5,561 nucleotides of DNA, taken from JBOFDK01 sp051650305. Lineage in GTDB: Bacteria; Bacillota; Clostridia; Lachnospirales; Cellulosilyticaceae. A program made the position numbers and the translations under genes. How positions within the stretch are numbered: position 1 is the first letter of the stretch; the number at the start of each line of letters is the position of its first letter. The stretch lies in assembly GCA_051650305.1 (NCBI GenBank), contig JBOFIT010000192.1:1-5561 (forward strand), given 5' to 3'. Of this stretch, positions 1 through 5,408 are shown piece by piece. A model generated the notes under the pieces. It had not been told where the DNA came from, did no database searches, and saw only the letters and a list, made by a program, of their open reading frames with translations.

Positions 1-180
1 ATTTTATTGCTTGATGATGTACTTTCAGAGCTGGATGACAATAGACAAAAGTACTTATTTCACTACACGCAAAACATCCAAACATTTATTACATGCACAG
101 GTATTGAACAAGGTGTATGGAATACCCAAAAAATTGGCAAACTATTTAATGTAAGTAATGGACATATTTTACAAGTATAA
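1..180 (+). CDS. recF: DNA replication and repair protein RecF, C-terminal fragment
   Basis: This is the last 59 codons of an open frame that enters from the left edge and stops at TAA 178-180. It begins with the residues ILLLDDVLSELDDNRQ. This is the Walker B plus D-loop region of RecF, an SMC-like ABC-type ATPase: hydrophobic strand, D-D pair, then LSELD. RecF acts with RecO and RecR to load RecA at single-strand gaps. The downstream ITCTGIEQ and the short tail fit the family's C-terminus. The Walker A motif and the rest of the protein lie outside the window, so intactness cannot be judged. Its position immediately before gyrB is the standard origin-proximal order (dnaA-dnaN-recF-gyrB-gyrA). 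In Bacillus a small gene, yaaB/remB, lies between recF and gyrB; here there is none. Confidence 0.95.
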   Translation: MLLLDDVLSELDDNRQKYLFHYTQNIQTFITCTGIEQGVWNTQKIGKLFNVSNGHILQV

Positions 181-200
181 TCAACATATTCTGACAAAGT

Positions 201-229
201 TTGCCTTTAGAAGGCATTTGATGTATAAT
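201..229 (+). promoter_or_regulatory. Sigma-A type promoter of gyrB-gyrA
   Basis: A -35 element TTGCCT (201-206) and a perfect -10 TATAAT (224-229) are separated by 17 nt, the optimal spacing. Transcription would start near 235-238, giving a 5' UTR of about 45 nt before the gyrB ATG. CTGACA at 191-196 looks like a better -35, but it is 27 nt from the -10 and is rejected. An inverted repeat (202-216) covers most of the -35 and part of the spacer. No terminator is evident between recF and this promoter, so read-through from recF is also possible. Confidence 0.65.
202..216. repeat. Perfect inverted repeat inside the gyrB promoter
   Basis: TGCCTT (202-207) and AAGGCA (211-216) are exact reverse complements separated by TAG. 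The repeat covers five of the six -35 bases and the first 10 nt of the promoter spacer. It could be an operator for a dimeric regulator, or a short hairpin at the end of the recF transcript. As a terminator it would be weak, because it has only 6 bp, a 3-nt loop and no real T-tract. The sequence alone cannot separate these, and no regulator is identified. Confidence 0.5.
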
Positions 230-261
230 AAAGGTTGGTATATTATGCATATTCAAAATTT

Positions 262-270
262 AAAGGAGTG
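262..270 (+). promoter_or_regulatory. Ribosome binding site of gyrB
   Basis: AAAGGAGTG contains the core AAAGGAG, complementary to the 3' end of 16S rRNA, and ends 10 nt before the ATG at 281. It supports this start. No other in-frame start with a better site is seen. Confidence 0.8.
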
Positions 271-280
271 AGATCTTATT

Positions 281-2185
281 ATGGCAGCGACATATGATGA
301 AAATCAGATACAAATTCTCGAGGGGCTGCAAGCGGTACGGAAAAGACCTGGTATGTATATTGGAAGTACCTCTTCAAAAGGTCTTCACCACCTGGTTTAT
401 GAAATAGTAGACAATGCCGTTGACGAAGCGCTAGAAGGACGTTGCGATACAATTCTTGTAACAATACATCCTGATAACTCCATCTCTGTTTTAGATAACG
501 GACATGGTATCCCAGTAGGGATTCACCCTCAAAAAGGTATTCCAGCAGTAGAGGTTGTTTTCACAATACTCCATGCGGGTGGTAAGTTTGGTGGTGGAAG
601 TTATAAAACATCAGGAGGGTTACATGGTGTAGGTGCATCCGTTGTTAATGCACTTTCTGAATGGCTAACAGTTAGAGTCTATACAGATGGCAAGGTGCAT
701 GAAGAAAAGTTTGCAAGAGGTGAAGTGACACAGCCACTTACAGTGATTGGTGATACTGATCAGAGAGGGACTTACGTACACTTCAAACCAGATGCTGAAA
801 TTTTCGAAACAACAGTTTATGAGTTTGCAATCCTTAAACAAAGATTCCAGGAGACAGCCTTCTTAACAAAAGGGCTTCGTATTGAGCTTACAGATTTAAG
901 AGAAGAACAAAAACAGCACAAATCATTCCACTATGAAGGTGGTATTCGTCAGTTTGTGCAACATTTAAATAAACATAAGACACCTATTTACGATGATATT
1001 TTCTATTGCGAAGGTGAGAGAGATAACATCGTGGTAGAGGTGGCTTTTCAACATAATGATAGCTATGTCGAAAATGTCTTTAGCTTTGTAAATAATATCA
1101 ATACACCAGAAGGTGGGACACACCTTTCAGGATTTAGAACAGCTATTACAAAGACACTTAATGACTATGCAAGAAAGATGGGGCTCCTAAAAGACGCAGA
1201 GAAGAACCTGAGTGGAGAAGATATCCGAGAAGGTCTTACTGCAATTATTAGTATAAAAGTAAGTGAGCCTCAATTTGAAGGACAAACAAAAACAAAGTTA
1301 GGAACAAGTGAAGCAAGAGGCGCGGTAGAGGGTGTATTCTCTGAGCAACTTACTTACTTCCTAGAGCAAAATCCAAATGTAGGTAAAATTGTTATCCAAA
1401 AAGCTACCATGGCTGCTCGTGCACGTGATGCTGCTCGTAAGGCTCGTGAACTTACGAGACGTAAAAGTGTACTTGAAAGTACAGCTTTACCTGGAAAACT
1501 TGCAGACTGCTCTGAAAAAGATGCAAGTAAATGTGAGATCTACCTGGTGGAAGGGGACTCTGCGGGAGGCTCTGCAAAGAGTGCACGTTCTCGCCAGACT
1601 CAAGCTATTCTACCGCTTAAAGGTAAGATCTTAAACGTAGAAAAGGCAAGAATTGATAGAATGCTTGAAAGTGAAGAAATTCGTAATATGATTACTGCTT
1701 TCGGAGCAGGTATCAGCGAAGACTTTGATATTTCAAAGATGAGATATCATAAAGTTATTATCATGACTGATGCCGATGTAGATGGTGCACATATTCGTAC
1801 ACTTATCCTTACATTCTTCTACAGATACTATAAAGAGCTTATAGAAAAAGGTTATATTTATATTGCACAACCACCGCTCTATCTTGTAGAGAAGAATAAG
1901 AAGAAGCACTATGTTTACAATGATAAAGAGCTTGAAGAGTTACTAGAAGAGATTGGGCGTACAGGTCTTTCTAGAATGCAACGTTACAAAGGTCTAGGAG
2001 AGATGAATCCAGAGCAGTTATGGGATACAACAATGGACCCTGAGACCAGAATACTTGTACAGGTAAATATAGATGATGCAGCAGCAGCAGATGAAATCTT
2101 TACAGCCCTTATGGGAGATAAAGTAGAGCCAAGACGTGAGTTTATTCACGAATATGCTCGTAAAGTTACGAACTTAGATATTTAG
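281..2185 (+). CDS. gyrB: DNA gyrase subunit B (ATPase subunit, EC 5.6.2.2)
   Basis: GyrB is the ATP-hydrolysing subunit of DNA gyrase, which pairs with GyrA as A2B2 in the cytoplasm to introduce negative supercoils. The 634 residues match the usual Gram-positive length; the long insert of the E. coli protein is absent. The GHKL ATPase domain occupies about residues 1-215. It has the presumed catalytic base E41, Mg/ATP ligand N45 in EIVDNAVDEAL, D72 in LDNGHGIP, and the ATP lid GGLHGVG at 112-118. The transducer domain (about 216-390) carries the QTK loop with Q335 and K337. The TOPRIM domain has E424 in EGDSAGG and D497, D499 and D501 in DADVDG, the metal-binding acidic cluster. QRYKGLGEMNPEQLW (from 567) is the conserved C-terminal block that contacts GyrA. 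Quinolone-region residues D426 and K447 are the wild-type ones. T135 aligns with the coumarin-contacting Arg136 of E. coli, which is unusual. It is followed 19 nt later by gyrA, so the two are very probably co-transcribed. Confidence 0.99.
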   Translation: MAATYDENQIQILEGLQAVRKRPGMYIGSTSSKGLHHLVYEIVDNAVDEALEGRCDTILVTIHPDNSISVLDNGHGIPVGIHPQKGIPAVEVVFTILHAGGKFGGGSYKTSGGLHGVGASVVNALSEWLTVRVYTDGKVHEEKFARGEVTQPLTVIGDTDQRGTYVHFKPDAEIFETTVYEFAILKQRFQETAFLTKGLRIELTDLREEQKQHKSFHYEGGIRQFVQHLNKHKTPIYDDIFYCEGERDNIVVEVAFQHNDSYVENVFSFVNNINTPEGGTHLSGFRTAITKTLNDYARKMGLLKDAEKNLSGEDIREGLTAIISIKVSEPQFEGQTKTKLGTSEARGAVEGVFSEQLTYFLEQNPNVGKIVIQKATMAARARDAARKARELTRRKSVLESTALPGKLADCSEKDASKCEIYLVEGDSAGGSAKSARSRQTQAILPLKGKILNVEKARIDRMLESEEIRNMITAFGAGISEDFDISKMRYHKVIIMTDADVDGAHIRTLILTFFYRYYKELIEKGYIYIAQPPLYLVEKNKKKHYVYNDKELEELLEEIGRTGLSRMQRYKGLGEMNPEQLWDTTMDPETRILVQVNIDDAAAADEIFTALMGDKVEPRREFIHEYARKVTNLDI

Positions 2186-2193
2186 AGAAGGGT

Positions 2194-2200
2194 AGGAGGA
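2194..2200 (+). promoter_or_regulatory. Ribosome binding site of gyrA
   Basis: AGGAGGA is a near-perfect Shine-Dalgarno sequence in the 19-nt gap after the gyrB stop codon. The AGGAGG core ends 5 nt before the ATG at 2205, which is slightly close but functional spacing. It fixes the gyrA start and means gyrA does not depend on translational coupling to gyrB. Confidence 0.85.
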
Positions 2201-2204
2201 AAAA

Positions 2205-4709
2205 ATGGATCATACCGAATCAACTTACGACAAAATCATTACTGTAGACATACAGGATGAAATGAGAAAATCTTATATAGATTATGCCATGAGTGTAATT
2301 GTCTCTCGTGCCCTTCCAGACGTTAGAGATGGCTTAAAACCTGTTCATAGAAGAATTCTTTTTGCTATGGACGAACTTAACTTAGGGCCAGACAAACAAT
2401 ACAGAAAGTCAGCGCGTATTGTCGGTGATACTATGGGTAAGTATCACCCTCATGGTGACTCATCTATTTATGATGCGATGGTACGTATGGCACAAGACTT
2501 CTCTACAAGATATCCTCTTGTAGACGGTCATGGTAACTTTGGTAACATCGATGGTGATGGCGCTGCGGCTATGCGTTATACAGAGGCTAGAATGAGCCGT
2601 ATGGCGATGTCTATGCTTCAAGATACAGATAAAGAAACTGTTGATTTCAGACCTAACTTCGATGAATCTTTAAAAGAGCCAATAGTATTACCAGCAAGAT
2701 TTCCAAACTTACTAGTAAATGGTTCTTCAGGTATCGCTGTAGGTATGGCAACTAATATCCCACCACATAACTTAGGTGAAGTTATTGATGGCGTTATTAA
2801 GATGATTGATAACTATATGGGAACTAATGAAGAAAATGAAGTGCGTGAGACCGAAATAGAAGAGCTTATGGAGATTATCCAAGCACCAGACTTCCCAACA
2901 GGAGCTATTATCCAAGGACGATATGGCATCGAACAAGCATACCGTACAGGTCGTGGTAAAGCTAAAGTAAAGGCAAGAGCTGAAATCGAAGAGATGGCTA
3001 ATGGAAAGTCTCGTATTGTTATTACAGAAATTCCATACCAAGTTAATAAATCTAAGCTCATTGAGAAAATTGCAGAACTTGTAAAAATCAAAAAAGTAGA
3101 AGGTATTACAGATATTCGTGATGAATCAGACCGTGACGGTATGTGTATCGTTATTGAACTTCGTCGCGATGTAAATGCATCTGTTATTTTGAATCAGTTG
3201 TACAAATACACACAACTTCAAGATACTTTTAGTATCAATATGTTGGCGCTTGTAAATAATGAGCCAAAAGTACTTAACCTCAAGCAAATTCTTGAAGAGT
3301 ACTTAAAACATCAAAAAGAAGTAGTAACAAGACGTACACAGTTTGATTTAAACAAAGCTGAAGCAAGAGCACATATTGTTGAAGGTTTAAGAAAGGCATT
3401 AGATAAAATTGATCTTATTACTTCTCTTATTCGTTCATCAAAGACTGTACAAGAAGCTAAAGAAAAGATTATGGAACAAATCGGCTTATCAGAAATTCAG
3501 GCACAAGCTATCGTAGATATGAGATTACGTGCACTTACAGGACTTGAAAGAGAGAAGTTAGAAGCAGAATACGAAGAGTTACTAGCACGTATTGCATATT
3601 TTAGATCTATTCTTGAAAGTGAGTATAAGTTATATAGTGTTATTCGTGAAGAGATTGTTGAGATTAAATCAAAGTATGCAGATACAAGACGTACAGAGAT
3701 TACACACTCAGATGATGAAATAGATATTGAAGACCTTATTGATGAAGAGCAAGTAGTTGTGACAATCACACACTTAGGCTACATCAAGCGTATTCCATTA
3801 GACACTTACAAGAACCAAAATCGTGGTGGTAGAGGTGTTATTGGGGTAAATACAATTGAGGAAGACTTTATCGAGCAGCTCTTTACCACAAGTAACTTAA
3901 GCAATATCATGTTCTTCACAAATAAAGGTAAGGCATACCGTATTAAGGCATACCGTATACCAGAAGCAGGAAGAACAGCACGTGGTATGGCGATTATTAA
4001 CTTACTAGAACTTGATAAAGATGAAAAGATTAGTGCAGTTATCCCAGTAGATGAGAAGAAAGAAGAATCTACATTCTTAACAATGATTACGAAGAAGGGT
4101 CTTATTAAGAAAACAGATCTAGGCGCATTCAAGAACATCCGTAAAGGTGGTCTTATTGCCTTAAATCTTGTAGATGAAGATGAACTTATGGGCGTATATG
4201 AGACGACTAAAGAAGACGCTATCCTTGTATGTACAAAACAAGGTAAAGGTATCATGTTTGATGGTACAGATGTTCGTCCAATGGGTAGAACAGCTAGAGG
4301 TGTACGTGCTATTAGACTTGCTGCTGATGATGAAGTAATCGGAGCAACAGTACCAAAAGAAGGCGAACAAATCCTAGCAGTAGCAGAAAAAGGACTTGGT
4401 AAGCGTACACAAATAGAAGAATTCCGTGCTCAAAAACGTGGTGGTAAGGGAATCAAAGTTTATAAAATTACGGAAAAGACAGGTAATGTAGTAGGTATTA
4501 CATCTGTAAGTGATACAGATGAGCTACTTCTTATTACATCACAAGGTGTTATTATTCGTATTCAAGTTGGCCAGATTTCATCTGTAGGACGTAATACACA
4601 AGGTGTTAAACTCATCAATGTAGATGAGGGTGTACAAGTTGTATGTATTGCTAAAGTAGCAGATGATGGACTTGGTGAATCAGAAGAGCAAATTAGCATA
4701 GAAGAATAA
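2205..4709 (+). CDS. gyrA: DNA gyrase subunit A (cleavage-religation and DNA-wrapping subunit)
   Basis: GyrA cuts and rejoins the gate DNA and wraps it to fix the supercoiling direction; it works in A2B2 with GyrB. Its 834 residues are of normal family length. The N-terminal cleavage domain (about 1-500) has the catalytic tyrosine Y125 in AAAMRYTEARMS. Its quinolone region is YHPHGDSSIYD, with S86 and D90 matching the sensitive-type S83 and D87 of E. coli. A charged coiled-coil segment (about 370-510) precedes the C-terminal beta-pinwheel (about 514-810). Six related repeats can be read there, marked by QNRGGRG (538-544), GRTARG (589-594), IRKGG, GRTARG (694-699), QKRGGKG (743-749) and GRNTQG. 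The first is the expected GyrA-box site; it is degenerate, while blade 5 has the better match. The last about 25 residues form an acidic tail; in E. coli such a tail tunes wrapping. These gyrase features, and pairing with gyrB, favour GyrA over the topoisomerase IV subunit ParC. The stop codon is 3 nt before the terminator stem region. Confidence 0.99.
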   Translation: MDHTESTYDKIITVDIQDEMRKSYIDYAMSVIVSRALPDVRDGLKPVHRRILFAMDELNLGPDKQYRKSARIVGDTMGKYHPHGDSSIYDAMVRMAQDFSTRYPLVDGHGNFGNIDGDGAAAMRYTEARMSRMAMSMLQDTDKETVDFRPNFDESLKEPIVLPARFPNLLVNGSSGIAVGMATNIPPHNLGEVIDGVIKMIDNYMGTNEENEVRETEIEELMEIIQAPDFPTGAIIQGRYGIEQAYRTGRGKAKVKARAEIEEMANGKSRIVITEIPYQVNKSKLIEKIAELVKIKKVEGITDIRDESDRDGMCIVIELRRDVNASVILNQLYKYTQLQDTFSINMLALVNNEPKVLNLKQILEEYLKHQKEVVTRRTQFDLNKAEARAHIVEGLRKALDKIDLITSLIRSSKTVQEAKEKIMEQIGLSEIQAQAIVDMRLRALTGLEREKLEAEYEELLARIAYFRSILESEYKLYSVIREEIVEIKSKYADTRRTEITHSDDEIDIEDLIDEEQVVVTITHLGYIKRIPLDTYKNQNRGGRGVIGVNTIEEDFIEQLFTTSNLSNIMFFTNKGKAYRIKAYRIPEAGRTARGMAIINLLELDKDEKISAVIPVDEKKEESTFLTMITKKGLIKKTDLGAFKNIRKGGLIALNLVDEDELMGVYETTKEDAILVCTKQGKGIMFDGTDVRPMGRTARGVRAIRLAADDEVIGATVPKEGEQILAVAEKGLGKRTQIEEFRAQKRGGKGIKVYKITEKTGNVVGITSVSDTDELLLITSQGVIIRIQVGQISSVGRNTQGVKLINVDEGVQVVCIAKVADDGLGESEEQISIEE

Positions 4710-4712
4710 TAG

Positions 4713-4739
4713 AAAGGTCGCAACTATGCGGCCTTTTTT
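4713..4739 (+). terminator. Intrinsic terminator of the gyrB-gyrA operon
   Basis: GGTCGCA (4716-4722) pairs with TGCGGCC (4727-4733) around an ACTA loop. The stem is 7 bp with one T-G wobble and is extended by AAA/TTT. Six T residues (4734-4739) follow. It begins 3 nt after the gyrA stop codon. The flanking A-run could make it weakly bidirectional. Confidence 0.92.
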
Positions 4740-4766
4740 ATTGTAAAGATTTAGTAACGAGGTAGG

Positions 4767-4795
4767 TTGTCAAATAAATAAGAAAATGATATGAT
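4767..4795 (+). promoter_or_regulatory. Predicted promoter just after the gyrA terminator
   Basis: TTGTCA (4767-4772) and TATGAT (4790-4795) lie 17 nt apart, each one base from the sigma-A consensus. TGA at 4787-4789 supplies an extended -10 (TGn) element. The expected start is about 4801-4803. There is no protein-coding gene for it to drive: the next gene on this strand is the tRNA, which has its own promoter. Its spacing and position argue for a purposeful promoter, but A+T-rich DNA makes chance matches more likely. Confidence 0.5.
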
Positions 4796-4836
4796 AAAAA
4801 TGAAAATATTATTATTTCTCAAGGAAAACTCTATAG

Positions 4837-4859
4837 ATCTTATATAAAACATATAAGAT
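4837..4859. repeat. Perfect 9-bp inverted repeat (hairpin)
   Basis: ATCTTATAT and ATATAAGAT are exact reverse complements separated by the 5-nt loop AAAAC. It lies in the centre of the candidate small RNA. The stem is all A-T except one G-C pair, so it is weak as an isolated hairpin. Confidence 0.6.
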
Positions 4860-4937
4860 GTGCAAATAACAACACAGAGAGAGAACATGAGGGTAAATAT
4901 TTTCAAAGCTTTATAATCAACGAACCAATAATTCCAA

Positions 4938-4988
4938 CTACAAAATAGCAGTACTATTCTACGGGATAGTGCTGCTGTTTTCTTGTAG
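4938..4988 (+). terminator. Long terminator-like hairpin in the gyrA-tRNA interval
   Basis: The core stem pairs AGCAG-T-ACTAT (4947-4957) with ATAGT-G-CTGCT (4966-4976), which is 11 bp with one T-G wobble, around an 8-nt loop. It is extended by AAT/GTT and, across a TTC bulge, by CTACAA (4938-4943) with TTGTAG (4983-4988). On the + strand GTTTTCTT follows the core, which fits an intrinsic terminator. On the minus strand the core is followed by ATTTTG, so it may act in both directions. No annotated gene needs it, which supports a transcript starting near 4801. Confidence 0.6.
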
Positions 4989-5142
4989 AAATGAGAGAAA
5001 CCTTGAACTAAAAGGTAGGTAATAAAGGAAGTAGTACAATCTAAGTGTAAATTAATCAATAGATAGAAAACCACCAAACCCTTGATAAACAAGAGGTCTA
5101 AGAAAGAGACTTGAAATTAATAAATAAAAAAGAGAAAAAGGG
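4989..5142. other. A-rich intergenic stretch without a recognised gene
   Basis: No + strand frame with a start and ribosome binding site is seen. The only structures are weak: ACCTT/AAGGT (5000-5016) and a 7-bp stem with a bulge at 5078-5097, neither with a T-tract. The last part (about 5111-5140) is nearly all A and T with short A-runs. It sits directly upstream of the tRNA promoter, where it could act as an UP element that binds the RNA polymerase alpha subunits. Confidence 0.5.
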
Positions 5143-5171
5143 TTGACGTATATCAAATTTACTGGTATCAT
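5143..5171 (+). promoter_or_regulatory. Promoter of tRNA-Ser (possible P1 of the rRNA operon)
   Basis: TTGACG (5143-5148) and TATCAT (5166-5171) are 17 nt apart, with TGG at 5163-5165 giving an extended -10 (TGn). A-rich DNA upstream could be an UP element. Transcription probably starts near G5179, which would fall inside the first arm of an 8-bp inverted repeat and leave a tRNA leader of about 50 nt. The strength of these elements fits a stable-RNA gene. Confidence 0.75.
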
Positions 5172-5176
5172 AGATT

Positions 5177-5206
5177 TTGCCTTGAGGAAATAGCAACACA
5201 AGGCAA
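5177..5206. repeat. Perfect 8-bp inverted repeat in the tRNA leader
   Basis: TTGCCTTG (5177-5184) and CAAGGCAA (5199-5206) are exact reverse complements with a 14-nt loop. The first arm coincides with the predicted transcription start. The half-site TTGCCTT also occurs in the gyrB promoter. It may be a 5' leader hairpin removed by RNase P and other nucleases, or a protein-binding site over the start point. Confidence 0.6.
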
Positions 5207-5228
5207 CTTAATAAAATAACTTTAATTC

Positions 5229-5321
5229 GGAGAAGTACTCAAGTTGGCCGAAGAGGTGCCCCTGCTAAGGGTATAGGTCGGGTTAACCGGCGCGAGGGTT
5301 CGAATCCCTCCTTCTCCGCCA
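5229..5321 (+). tRNA. tRNA-Ser, anticodon GCT (reads AGC/AGT)
   Basis: The full cloverleaf can be read. The acceptor stem is GGAGAAG (5229-5235) with CTTCTCC (5311-5317). The D-stem is CTC/GAG. The anticodon stem is TGCCC/GGGTA with loop CTGCTAA, placing GCT at 5264-5266. The long class II variable arm GTCGG/CCGGC (5277-5291) is typical of tRNA-Ser. The T-stem is GAGGG/CCCTC with loop TTCGAAT. Discriminator G5318 is the base expected for serine tRNA, and CCA (5319-5321) is encoded. The gene lies between two stable-RNA promoters and just before 16S rRNA, with no terminator after it. It may therefore be co-transcribed with the rRNA operon. Confidence 0.98.
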
Positions 5322-5363
5322 TTTTATTTCTAAGTCGCTGGACAAGCGGTGAAAAATAAAATG
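5320..5363. repeat. Inverted repeat overlapping the tRNA 3' end
   Basis: CATTTTATTT (5320-5329) and AAATAAAATG (5354-5363) are exact 10-bp complements. Between them, GTCGCT (5334-5339) and AGCGGT (5345-5350) form an inner stem with two wobbles around GGACA. The first arm includes the last two bases of the encoded CCA. No T-tract follows, so it is not a standard terminator. A role in 3' processing or in stabilising the tRNA-16S spacer RNA is possible but unproven. Confidence 0.6.
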
Positions 5364-5373
5364 CAAAAAGTTA

Positions 5374-5402
5374 TTGACATAAGTAAACAAGTATGATAAG
5401 AT
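5374..5402 (+). promoter_or_regulatory. rRNA operon promoter upstream of 16S
   Basis: A consensus -35 TTGACA (5374-5379) and TAAGAT (5397-5402) are 17 nt apart, with TGA at 5394-5396 as an extended -10. A-rich DNA just upstream (5352-5369) is UP-element-like. The alternative -10 TATGAT (5392-5397) would leave only 12 nt and is rejected. The likely start is near G5410. In Firmicutes, rRNA promoters starting with G respond to the GTP level during the stringent response, so this promoter may be controlled that way. Confidence 0.85.
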
Positions 5403-5408
5403 ACTTCT

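Larger units (their letters stand above)
4802..4988 (+). ncRNA. Candidate small structured RNA (unrecognised)
   Basis: This interval runs from the predicted start of the 4767-4795 promoter to the end of a terminator-like hairpin. I do not recognise a known RNA family. Two perfect inverted repeats can be seen. TGAAAATATT (4801-4810) is complementary to AATATTTTCA (4896-4905), so the presumed 5' end would close a long stem. Nested inside, ATCTTATAT (4837-4845) pairs with ATATAAGAT (4851-4859) around AAAAC. Short extra pairings, TTCTC (4816-4820) with GAGAA (4881-4885) and CTCT (4829-4832) with AGAG (4876-4879), are compatible with the same rod-like fold. The only + strand frames are tiny: 15 codons from 4800 and 9 codons from 4887, neither with a ribosome binding site. 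A TTG-started minus-strand frame of 113 codons (4751-5092) overlaps the whole interval and is the competing reading. The call is an inference. Confidence 0.35.

Noticed and set aside
191..229. CTGACA (191-196) as the -35 of the gyrB promoter.
   Set aside because: It lies 27 nt from the TATAAT. TTGCCT at 201-206 has the correct 17-nt spacing.
1389..1634. An 81-codon + strand frame inside gyrB.
   Set aside because: It lies wholly within the conserved gyrase B coding sequence in another frame and shows no independent signals.
2772..4370. Several minus-strand frames opposite gyrA, the longest of 149 codons.
   Set aside because: They are antisense shadows of a highly conserved gene, with Ser/Ile-rich translations typical of reverse-read low-GC coding sequence and no start signals.
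4800..4916. Tiny + strand frames of 15 codons (from 4800) and 9 codons (from 4887), possibly a leader peptide before the 4938-4988 hairpin.
   Set aside because: Neither has a ribosome binding site, neither shows a run of regulatory codons, and no biosynthetic gene lies downstream to be attenuated.
4751..5092. A 113-codon minus-strand frame, opening with TTG, whose translation is hydrophobic and looks like a small membrane protein.
   Set aside because: It has no ribosome binding site before the TTG and no recognisable family motif. It is opposite in direction to every other gene and runs across the predicted promoter and the long terminator-like hairpin. The minus strand here is about 44% T, which by itself produces Phe/Leu/Ile/Tyr/Ser-rich translations. 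A frame of this length is somewhat unlikely by chance, so a degraded or unusual gene is not fully excluded; conservation in relatives would settle it.
4741..5142. CRISPR array, insertion sequence or T-box riboswitch in the gyrA-tRNA interval.
   Set aside because: There are no regularly spaced direct repeats, no transposase frame with terminal repeats, and no T-box signature (AGGGTGG-type) sequence or aminoacyl-tRNA synthetase gene nearby.
5320..5363. The inverted repeat after tRNA-Ser as an intrinsic terminator.
   Set aside because: The stem is almost all A-T at its base and is followed by CAAAAAGTT rather than a run of T.
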